A stretch of DNA of 38,427 bases from an uncultured Alphaproteobacteria bacterium. Its GTDB lineage: Bacteria > Pseudomonadota > Alphaproteobacteria > Rickettsiales > UBA1997. Below are positions 31,630 to 38,427 of the stretch, one piece after another. The DNA lies in contig CAIRMX010000065.1 of NCBI GenBank assembly GCA_903879805.1, positions 1-38,427 on the forward strand. Direction: 5' to 3'. The first letter of the stretch is position 1; each line of letters begins with the position of its first letter. A model generated the notes under the pieces. It saw only the letters and a program-made list of their open reading frames with translations, searched no databases and was not told the DNA's origin. The translations under genes and the position numbers were made by a program.

Positions 31630-32508
31630 TTAGTTTGAATATTTTTTCAAAATTTTCTTAACATCTTCGCAAATCGCGCCATTAGCTAAAGCAAAGGCGA
31701 TATTAGCTTCAAGATAACCAAGAACATTTCCGCAATCGAAACGAATTTCATCGATGGTTTTGTAGTAAAAAGGATGATTTTTGCACATCGCTTTCATGGC
31801 ATCAGTTAGCTGAATTTCACCGCCCGAACCAATTTCAAATTTTTCCAAATACTCAAAAATTTCTGGCTGAAGAATGTAGCGACCAGTAATTGCAAGATTC
31901 GAAGGTGCCACTTCTGGCTTTGGTTTTTCCACCATGTCGGTGATTTTTTCTTTTCCTTCATTTTTAATGATGCCGTATTTTGAAGTGTCTTGCAGATCAA
32001 CCTCACCCACTGCCACAACTGACGAGACTTCTTCTTTGCTTTGGTAAAGATCAATCATTTCACCCAAGAAATTTCTTTTGCGGTCTTTGCTTTGCATCAT
32101 CATTTCATCGGCCAAAATCACCACGAAGGCCTCATCTTTGGCGATAAAATTTCTGGCGCACCAAATGGCGTGGCCCAAGCCCAAAGGCTTTTGCTGGCGC
32201 ACGAAAGCCATCTGTCCGGCTTCTGGAAGCCAGCCCATTACTTGGCGCAATTCTTGTGATTTATTTTTTTCATCGAGCTTTGATTCCAACTCGTAAGCGT
32301 GATCGAAGTGATTGTTGATGGCGTTTTTATTACGGCCGGTAACGAAAATAAATTTTTCAATTCCAGCGTCTCTCGCCTCTTCAAAAGCATATTGAATGAT
32401 CGGCTTGTTGGCGATTGGCAACATTTCTTTTGGCATCGATTTAGTCGCTGGCAAAAAGCGCGTGCCTAGCCCACCAACCGGAAAAACTGCAGTTTTAACT
32501 TTTCTCAT
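31630..32508 (-). CDS. galU: UTP-glucose-1-phosphate uridylyltransferase
   Basis: GalU makes UDP-glucose for envelope polysaccharides. The 292-aa protein shows the nucleotidyltransferase start VFPVGGLGTRFLPATKSMPKEML, then KPIIQYAFEEARDAGI, FVTGRNKNAI and LGLGHAIWCA. Near the C-terminus are GGEIQLTDAM and RFDCGNVLGYLEAN. The ATG overlaps the stop of the preceding regulator gene by one base (TAATG), so translation is coupled. Regulation by the upstream response regulator is possible from this arrangement but not shown. Confidence 0.96.
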   Translation of the reverse strand: MRKVKTAVFPVGGLGTRFLPATKSMPKEMLPIANKPIIQYAFEEARDAGIEKFIFVTGRNKNAINNHFDHAYELESKLDEKNKSQELRQVMGWLPEAGQMAFVRQQKPLGLGHAIWCARNFIAKDEAFVVILADEMMMQSKDRKRNFLGEMIDLYQSKEEVSSVVAVGEVDLQDTSKYGIIKNEGKEKITDMVEKPKPEVAPSNLAITGRYILQPEIFEYLEKFEIGSGGEIQLTDAMKAMCKNHPFYYKTIDEIRFDCGNVLGYLEANIAFALANGAICEDVKKILKKYSN

Positions 32509-33956
32509 TATTCTTCACCCTCATTTAGAAGTTTTAATTTGCGGTAAATCGTTGATCTGCCGATCTCAAGCTGCTTAGCAACTTCTGACATGTTGCCATT
32601 GTGAATATCGACGATTCTGCGAATCACCTCTTCTTCAATGACTTCCATGGTTTTGCAGCGTCCTTCATCGTCAAAAATATCAACCAACTCGCTGTTCACA
32701 TCGGAATTTTTTTTGATAGCCGCTTTAGCTTTGGTGATGCTGTTATTTTCTTTGTTCAACAATTGCGGGAAATGTTCGGGCTTTAGCGTTTCACCATCAC
32801 ACAAAACCACCGCGCGGAAAATTGAATTTTTCAACTGACGCACATTATCTTCCCAGTCGTAATTGTAGAGCAGATAGAAGGCGTCGTTGCTGATTGATTT
32901 GATTTTTTTATTTTCGTTAACGCTGAAATCACGGCAGAAGTTTTCGGTTAACATTTTGATGTCTTCTTCACCGCGCTCTCGAAGAGATGGCACCGCGATT
33001 GGAAAGGCTGAAACGCGATATTGCAAATCTTCACGAAATTTTTTGGCGGCAACTAATTTTTTCAAATCGCGCATTGCCGATGAAATAACCCGCACATTGA
33101 GGCTAATTGGCTCTTTGCCTGCTGCGGTGGTGAATTCTCCATCTTGCATAAAACGCAAAAGTTTAACCTGAAGATCAGAGCGCAATGAATCAATTTTCTC
33201 AAAGAAAATAGTGCCGTTATTGGCTTCGCGTAGCTTGCCGATATTTTTTACTTCGCCGTCAGCAACCGGAAGATCTGAACCAAATAATTCTTCTTCAGCG
33301 TTGCTGGCTCGAAGCAAATCACATTCAACCACAATAAATGGTTTTCCTGAACGCAGACTCGAACCGTGAATTGCGCGCGCCAACAATTCTTTTCCGGCAC
33401 CAGTCGGGCCTTCAATTAAAATTGGAATTGTTGAGTTAACGACTTTTTTGGCTAGTTTAATGGCGTTAGAAAGCGGTTCGCTTTGACCGATAATGTCAGA
33501 AAAAGCCACCTTGTCTTTGCCTTTGCGGGCTAAGTGCGAAACTTGGTATTTGAGATTTTTCTTCTCAATCGCGTTGTTAATTGAAGCGGTAACACGAGCA
33601 AAAATATCTTTTTCGCCTTTTACGATGTAGTCGATGGCACAGTATTTGATGGCGGTTACCACCAAATTCACATCTTGGCTGGCAGTTAAAACAATCACCT
33701 GCAAATCACCTTTGATTGGCGCGATTTGCTTTAGAACCGTAAGACCGTCAAGGTCAGGCATTGAAAGATCCAGCAACATCACATCCACATCATGGCAAGA
33801 GATTCCCTTCACTACTTTTTTATTCATGAAGAAATCCACCACCTCCATGCCGCTGGTCATAATCATCGGATTATGTCCTAGGTCATTAATGAATTTGCCA
33901 AGAACCTTACATTGCGTAGGTTCATCATCCACGATTAAAATATTGCGCTTATTCAT
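32508..33956 (-). CDS. NtrC-like response regulator with degenerate AAA+ domain
   Basis: The 482-aa protein has three parts. The N-terminal receiver is intact, with acidic pair D10/D11, phosphoacceptor D63 in MLLDLSMPDLDG, then VLTA and VKG. The central sigma-54-activator-type domain has Walker A EGPTGAGKELLARAIHG and the arginine-finger region FREDLQYRV. The C-terminus is a Fis-type helix-turn-helix (NMSEVAKQLEIGRSTIYRKL). The GAFTGA loop is absent: after EELFGSD comes LPVADGEVKN. The Walker B DE pair reads EK (TIFFEKID). It is therefore unlikely to work as a classic sigma-54 activator. Rhodobacter-type NtrC, which works without sigma-54, is a known precedent. It is coupled to galU and lies 16 bp after the PPDK-regulator gene. 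No partner kinase is in the window. Confidence 0.9.
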   Translation of the reverse strand: MNKRNILIVDDEPTQCKVLGKFINDLGHNPMIMTSGMEVVDFFMNKKVVKGISCHDVDVMLLDLSMPDLDGLTVLKQIAPIKGDLQVIVLTASQDVNLVVTAIKYCAIDYIVKGEKDIFARVTASINNAIEKKNLKYQVSHLARKGKDKVAFSDIIGQSEPLSNAIKLAKKVVNSTIPILIEGPTGAGKELLARAIHGSSLRSGKPFIVVECDLLRASNAEEELFGSDLPVADGEVKNIGKLREANNGTIFFEKIDSLRSDLQVKLLRFMQDGEFTTAAGKEPISLNVRVISSAMRDLKKLVAAKKFREDLQYRVSAFPIAVPSLRERGEEDIKMLTENFCRDFSVNENKKIKSISNDAFYLLYNYDWEDNVRQLKNSIFRAVVLCDGETLKPEHFPQLLNKENNSITKAKAAIKKNSDVNSELVDIFDDEGRCKTMEVIEEEVIRRIVDIHNGNMSEVAKQLEIGRSTIYRKLKLLNEGEE

Positions 33957-33972
33957 GTTTTATAAATTTTGA

Positions 33973-34800
33973 TTATTTTTTTTCTTTGAGTCTTTTTTCT
34001 TGAAGTAGCTGGATGATTTTTGCGGCGGTTTCTTCAACCGATCTTTTGGTGACGTCAATGATCGGGCAATTCAGTTTAGCAAAGAGTTTACGAGACTCTG
34101 CAACTTCGTTTTTTATTGATTCAATATCAACGTAATCTGTGCCCATTTCTTGACCTAAAGAAGCTAGGCGCGTCTGCCTTATTTGCACCAATTTTTCTGG
34201 ATTAATCATTAAGCCCACAATCAACGGTTTTTTCAAATCGTAAATCGATTGCGGGATGGTTTCGATGGAGACAAATGGCACGTTGGCAGTCTTGTGACCG
34301 CGGCAAGAAAGGTACACCGAAGTTGGTGATTTTGAAGTGCGCGAAACGCCAACAATCACGATGTCAGCGTCATACAAATCCCAAGTCGATTGGCCATCAT
34401 CGTGAGTTAGAGTGTAGCTAATCGCCTCAACGCGCGAGAAATATTCACCATCAAGCAAATGCTGGCGACCCACAGTGTGGCTGATATGCATGCCCAAATA
34501 ATTAGAAAATTCGCCGATGATGTGAGACAAAACCGGAATGCATGGCACCTTCATTTCGTAGCATTTGCGCTTTAGCGGCTCGATCAAATCATCATTTAAA
34601 ATGGTGTACATCACAATGCCGGGATCTTTGGCAATTGAATCTATGGCGCGCTCCAACTCTTGTTTGGTGCGAACTAGCGGCCAAATAAAATCGTTAGATT
34701 CCACGCCTTCAAATTGCGACAAGACGGCGCGCGCCACCGAACTTAAAGTTTCACCAGTTGAGTCGGAAATTAAGTGAATATTTATCAGTTTTTCGGTCAT
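33973..34800 (-). CDS. Pyruvate,phosphate dikinase regulatory protein (DUF299 kinase/pyrophosphorylase)
   Basis: This bifunctional enzyme switches PPDK or PEP synthase on and off by ADP-dependent phosphorylation and Pi-dependent dephosphorylation of a threonine. The 275-aa protein begins with NIHLISDSTGETLSSVARAV and carries the P-loop-like GVSRTSKSPTSVYLS. LIVGLMINPEKLVQIRQTRL and a C-terminal CPIIDVTKRSVEETAA follow. In alphaproteobacteria the target is normally PPDK, which is not in this window. The gene starts 2 bp after the virB10 stop. Confidence 0.94.
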   Translation of the reverse strand: MTEKLINIHLISDSTGETLSSVARAVLSQFEGVESNDFIWPLVRTKQELERAIDSIAKDPGIVMYTILNDDLIEPLKRKCYEMKVPCIPVLSHIIGEFSNYLGMHISHTVGRQHLLDGEYFSRVEAISYTLTHDDGQSTWDLYDADIVIVGVSRTSKSPTSVYLSCRGHKTANVPFVSIETIPQSIYDLKKPLIVGLMINPEKLVQIRQTRLASLGQEMGTDYVDIESIKNEVAESRKLFAKLNCPIIDVTKRSVEETAAKIIQLLQEKRLKEKK

Positions 34801-34802
34801 GG

Positions 34803-36095
34803 TTATTTGCTGCTAAGTGATGGAACAGTAATGTCAGAATTAACGATGACGGTAATTCTGGTACCTTGTGGAACGCGGATCACCGGACTAACATTAATCG
34901 TATTGCCAATGACCTGACCCACCGTGTCGATGATGGTTTTACTAACATCGTAAATCGCTTGGTTGGTGGCGCTTCCCGTGGTTGTCGTGGTGCCTTGAGT
35001 TGGGTTGGTTGTAGTTGTGGTTGAAGCATTGTTGGTCAAAAGTTTTTGCGCTGCTGCCACACCACCAACTGCCAAAATACTGGTCAACATTGAGCTGGCG
35101 ATGATCGAGCCATATTTACTGTCAACCTCACCCGGGATTCCCGACCTGCCAAATTGATCTGAGGCGTTGAAACTAATCGACAAATCAACCCCGTCAGGCC
35201 TGATTAAACGCGACCAGCTAATTTCAACTCGGCCTTGGCCTTGCGTGACCTTGCTTGAGTAAGATCCAAATAATCGCGAACCGCGCGGAATTAAAACTTC
35301 ATTTCCCGCCTCACCATAAACGTCGCGACTAACCACGCCCCGCACCGATCCGGGAATTTCAGTGTTAATCGCCGTTTCCAAAACCGCCGTCAGCAATTTA
35401 CCCTGAGCAATCGTGTGAGATCGATCGCTAATGTAGGTTGCAGCAACTCCGGCTTTGGTTTTTTCCAAAGCCTCAATTGGATCTTGGTTAAGATTTACGA
35501 TGTTGTTGTCGTAACCAACACTGCGCGCCGGACCACCAGAACCATCAGCACCAGAGCCAAAAACAATGATTGGAGCGTAACGCGGATTAACTTCTTTTTT
35601 CTTCTCGACCGGCTCTTTGCTTTCTGACGCAATTGGCTGCGCTGGCTGTTGATTTGGGTTAACCACTGGATTGATTGGATCAAGAACCAATGGATTTTTC
35701 ACTGGATCGCTCGGCAATGGAAGTGGATCTTGAGGAATTGCGTCCACCGGTAAATCCGGTAAAGTCGGAACTTCTGGAGCTGCTGGCTTAGCTAAAATTG
35801 CCGGATTTTCTTCATCTTTTGAGACTTCTTTAGTTTCAAGTTCAAATGGCGATTTACCTTCATCACTTGGCGCTACTACTGAAGGCTTGGGAGTCGCAAC
35901 TTCTTCTAATTTTTCTGACTTAGTGTCACCTTTAAAAAACAAAAAATAGACCACAACAGTGATCAAAATCGAAGAAGCGGCAATCACCGCTACTTTACTT
36001 TTTTTCGCTGCTGCAATCGTGGGGCCAGTTGATTCTACATCAACATCATCTTCTTCAATTTCCTGCTCTGGCTTTTTTGTAAATTTCGATTTCAT
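34803..36095 (-). CDS. virB10: VirB10/TrbI-family type IV secretion protein
   Basis: VirB10 spans the envelope, linking inner-membrane energy to the outer-membrane pore of type IV secretion. This 430-aa protein has a cytoplasmic acidic N-terminus and one transmembrane helix (VAVIAASSILITVVVYFLFF). A long Pro-rich periplasmic linker precedes the VirB10 beta-barrel core: GKLLTAVLETAINTEIPGSV, VLIPRGSRLFGSYSS and GRVEISWSRLIRPDGV. The two helices that form the outer-membrane antenna are visible (SIIASSMLTSILAVGG and IYDVSKTIIDTVGQV), joined by a Thr-rich low-complexity loop that should be exposed outside the cell. No other vir gene lies in the window, so this is a dispersed T4SS locus. It leads a tight string with the PPDK regulator, response regulator and galU. 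Confidence 0.9.
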   Translation of the reverse strand: MKSKFTKKPEQEIEEDDVDVESTGPTIAAAKKSKVAVIAASSILITVVVYFLFFKGDTKSEKLEEVATPKPSVVAPSDEGKSPFELETKEVSKDEENPAILAKPAAPEVPTLPDLPVDAIPQDPLPLPSDPVKNPLVLDPINPVVNPNQQPAQPIASESKEPVEKKKEVNPRYAPIIVFGSGADGSGGPARSVGYDNNIVNLNQDPIEALEKTKAGVAATYISDRSHTIAQGKLLTAVLETAINTEIPGSVRGVVSRDVYGEAGNEVLIPRGSRLFGSYSSKVTQGQGRVEISWSRLIRPDGVDLSISFNASDQFGRSGIPGEVDSKYGSIIASSMLTSILAVGGVAAAQKLLTNNASTTTTTNPTQGTTTTTGSATNQAIYDVSKTIIDTVGQVIGNTINVSPVIRVPQGTRITVIVNSDITVPSLSSK

Positions 36096-36165
36096 GAAAA
36101 TGTGTTTGAGCTTGGTAAATTGTGACGCGGATTTTGTCTTTTTTTAGAAGACTAAATCTTAATTC

Positions 36166-38349
36166 TTAAATCAATTTTATCTTGGCAAAAAACTTTCTTA
36201 TTTCTTCGAACACTTCTTCCTTTTCCTTACCGTTGATAATCACGTGATTGGAAAAATCTAACTCGGATAAAAACTTTTCGCTCGAGTGAATTTTTTCGTA
36301 AATAATTTTGCCGCTGATCGGGTTCACCACCGGGTCTTTTGTTCCTTGAATAATCAAAGCATTGGTCACCACCAAAGGCAGGTTTTTTTCGCAAATCGTC
36401 ATTAGCTTTTCTAACTGCTCCACACCTCTCAAATAGTTGCGGCTGTAGTTGATTTGCGGATTTTCCGGCACGTCGTCAACAAATTCAAAACGACCTTTTT
36501 CGATGTGCAATTTTTCCAACATCTCGTTCCAAGCGTTAATTCCGGGAACCATTTTGGTTTTGATGTCGAGCAATTTTAGAGCGGCGTTAATTGAGACAAT
36601 TCCGACTAATTTTTTTGCTGAGTGATTTTTTTTCGCACAAGAAAGCAAACCCAAAAGCCCGCCGGTTGAAAAACCAACAATGACAATTTTTGAGCAAATA
36701 TTTTGCAAAGCCGCGTATCCACGCTGCATGCCGCAATACCAATCTTCCCAAGTAACGTCTTTCAAATTGATTGGCGCGGTGCCGTGGCCCTTCATTCTTG
36801 TGCCGTAAACCTTGAAACCGAAGCCATTTAAAAATTGCGACAAAGCCTCAACTTCTTTAGGCACTGACTTGTAGCCATGCGAAACCAAAACACCAACGCC
36901 GCGCACTTGCGAAGAAACTTTAGCGCGTGAATCAAGAAAAAACGGCGAGCCAACTGATTTATCTTTGGAGAATTTTTCGTCGAAATAAATTTCGTAATCC
37001 GAATTAAAAATTTCCAAATCGCGTTTGTGAATTTCGTGAAAAACTTTTTTACGTAAATCTTCGTCCTTAATTTTAACACTTCTGCGAACAATCGCGCTTG
37101 CGGTGTCAAGCAAAGCAAATTCATTGGCAACCACGTGCAGAGAGTTCTCCAGTCTGATCTCGTGAAAGTCATACTGCTTGGCTAAAAGATCTTTTTTGAT
37201 TCTGATTTTGCTGCCAGAAATTTCTTCGATGACGCCTTGTTTTTTGGCTAATTCGTAAACTCCGTCAAAATCGCGATGCGGTTCATCGAGAAACATTTTC
37301 ATCAAATTTTCTTCGAAGACGCTGTGATTGATGCGGTATTTACCGCAGCTGTGAATCATCACACCAGAAAGATAAATAGCTCTTTTGAGGTGATTAATTT
37401 CAATTTCTTCTTCCTCAAAATATCCTAACGCCGCCGCGAAAATGTGATCCAAATTCACTTGAATATCCGAGTAAATTTTAGCCATGAATTCGTTAGTAAG
37501 GCGCGTTTTGAAGTAGCGCAGAATTAGATTGGCTTTGGTTTCTTCTTTGATGATTGGTAGCTGATTAATCAAACCCTGCGCTGATTTTATGTAGTCTCCC
37601 AAATTTATCGGATCGCCGAAATTGATGTTGATGTCAGCGCCCAAAAGCAAATTGCCTTCAATTTCCAACTCTTCTGCAACTTGCTTAGGAATTCTTTTTA
37701 CCAGCCTTGCTGCTAATTGTTGGATTTTATTTTTACCCGGACGCAGCGGGTAGTAAGTGATGTTGAGCGGCACAATTTGAGTGCTGAGATCTTTAAAATT
37801 ATCCTGGTAAGTAATGCCAAAATTAGTTTCGAAGTCTTTAAGAATTTCCAAATCACCAGCCTCAAAAGCCTCGATGATGTCGGCGCGGTAAATTTGTGAT
37901 TTTAGCGCCAAAACTGCCGACCCTGTGCGCACAGGCCCAACGCGACTTGGTGTGTAATTGATAAAGCCAGAATCTTCTTTGATTTCTTTGCTTTTAAGCA
38001 TGCTGCCTTCTGGATAAATCATCCAATCGTAATCGCCCGTAACGAGATCTTTGATGATGACATTGTCGCGATTTTTATGTTTGGTTGAGATGGTTCCAAC
38101 CGATTCTAAAAAGCGACCAAGTGCTCCGTGGTAAAGCCCAGAATCAGCTAAACATCTGATTTGGCGACCGGTGTATTTGTAAATTAAGTAAGGAACAAAA
38201 AAAGTTTCAGCGCGCGTAAAATGGTTGGCAACAAACATCACCGGCTTTTTCGGCAGTTTTTCCAAGCCGCTTACCGTAAAGTTCGAACCTAAAAGCTTTT
38301 CTAAAATTCGCATAGCGATGGCAGCGTAACGGAAGGTCTTGGAGGACAT
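36166..38349 (-). CDS. PlsC-like acyltransferase fused to alpha/beta hydrolase
   Basis: The 727-aa protein joins two lipid-active folds. The N-terminal part (residues about 1-270) resembles a glycerophospholipid acyltransferase, with VANHFTRAETFF in place of the usual NHxSxxD and the block III motif YPEGSML. A middle helical region of about 190 residues is unassigned. The C-terminal part (from about residue 480) is a serine hydrolase. It has GVLVSHGYKS, the elbow VGFSTGGLLG, Asp in QGTKDPVVNP and His in FSNHVII, a full Ser-Asp-His triad like monoacylglycerol lipases. The His-to-acid spacing of the acyltransferase motif is kept, but Asp is replaced by Glu (H43/E48). It may remodel membrane lipids by deacylation and reacylation; substrates are unknown. 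It lies 70 bp upstream of virB10 on the same strand. Confidence 0.85.
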   Translation of the reverse strand: MSSKTFRYAAIAMRILEKLLGSNFTVSGLEKLPKKPVMFVANHFTRAETFFVPYLIYKYTGRQIRCLADSGLYHGALGRFLESVGTISTKHKNRDNVIIKDLVTGDYDWMIYPEGSMLKSKEIKEDSGFINYTPSRVGPVRTGSAVLALKSQIYRADIIEAFEAGDLEILKDFETNFGITYQDNFKDLSTQIVPLNITYYPLRPGKNKIQQLAARLVKRIPKQVAEELEIEGNLLLGADININFGDPINLGDYIKSAQGLINQLPIIKEETKANLILRYFKTRLTNEFMAKIYSDIQVNLDHIFAAALGYFEEEEIEINHLKRAIYLSGVMIHSCGKYRINHSVFEENLMKMFLDEPHRDFDGVYELAKKQGVIEEISGSKIRIKKDLLAKQYDFHEIRLENSLHVVANEFALLDTASAIVRRSVKIKDEDLRKKVFHEIHKRDLEIFNSDYEIYFDEKFSKDKSVGSPFFLDSRAKVSSQVRGVGVLVSHGYKSVPKEVEALSQFLNGFGFKVYGTRMKGHGTAPINLKDVTWEDWYCGMQRGYAALQNICSKIVIVGFSTGGLLGLLSCAKKNHSAKKLVGIVSINAALKLLDIKTKMVPGINAWNEMLEKLHIEKGRFEFVDDVPENPQINYSRNYLRGVEQLEKLMTICEKNLPLVVTNALIIQGTKDPVVNPISGKIIYEKIHSSEKFLSELDFSNHVIINGKEKEEVFEEIRKFFAKIKLI

Positions 38350-38412
38350 TTGATGGGTTGGAAATTTAAGAATTTATTTGGAACTGAGTTTGTGAATAAC
38401 CACCCCCAACCC

Positions 38413-38427
38413 CTCCTTGAAAAGGAG
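38413..38427. repeat. Small palindrome cut by the window end
   Basis: CTCCTT-GAA-AAGGAG forms a 6-bp stem at the very end of the window and may extend beyond it, because the left side continues as CCC. Similar CCCCTCCTT...AAGGAGGGG hairpins are common as terminators or dispersed repeats. Its upstream position relative to the acyltransferase gene suggests termination of a neighbouring gene outside the window. Confidence 0.4.

Noticed and set aside
1-38427. CRISPR arrays, rRNA genes, prophage and transposase genes
   Set aside because: No regularly spaced repeats, rRNA sequence, integrase or transposase reading frame was found on either strand.

Overview
The window reads as chromosome from an alphaproteobacterium of modest GC content. 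The evidence is a NADH-dehydrogenase accessory subunit of the NDUFA12/B17.2 type directly followed by an MlaD-like protein and a DUF2155 protein, a PPDK-type regulatory protein, and a VirB10-like type IV secretion component. De novo purine genes (purF, purE) and prephenate dehydratase argue against a strongly reduced intracellular parasite. VirB10, the pyruvate,phosphate dikinase (PPDK)-regulator family and weak Shine-Dalgarno (SD) leaders would fit a Rickettsiales-like or neighbouring lineage that keeps biosynthesis. That placement is inference only.

Layout. Bases 45-16935 (minus strand) are a dense block: short ORF, slt, purF, xseB, pgsA, pheA, rsmD, alpha-2-macroglobulin, pbpC, infA, topA. 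It covers cell-wall turnover, purine, phospholipid and phenylalanine synthesis, DNA repair, rRNA modification, and a macroglobulin/PBP1C periplasmic defence-and-repair pair. From 16986 the plus strand holds NDUFA12-like, mlaD-like, DUF2155, rpe, murD, a giant cysteine-rich secreted protein (about 2056 aa), purE and two small unknown genes, closed by a strong hairpin terminator at 27603-27645. Next come a near-perfect 39-bp inverted repeat and two tandem minus-strand prepilin-like genes. A tRNA-Ala(UGC) on the plus strand has its own promoter. The rest of the minus strand carries fabD, an unknown Ala/Gly-rich membrane protein, galU, a degenerate NtrC-like response regulator, the PPDK regulator, virB10 and an acyltransferase-hydrolase fusion.

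The most unusual signal is a link between separate genes. The giant secreted protein carries about six copies of a four-cysteine, sushi (CCP)-like module (C..G[YF] ... R.C...G.W.....C). The same module forms the C-terminus of both prepilin-like proteins 1.5-5 kb away. The pilins may therefore display the module on a fibre tip, with the giant protein as a matching secreted adhesin or assembly partner. I know of no described system with this architecture, and its function is unproven. Other points are a response regulator that has lost both the GAFTGA loop and the Walker B acidic pair, a lytic transglycosylase whose signal peptide lies in frame upstream of any normal start codon, and prepilin cleavage sites with Ala in place of Gly.
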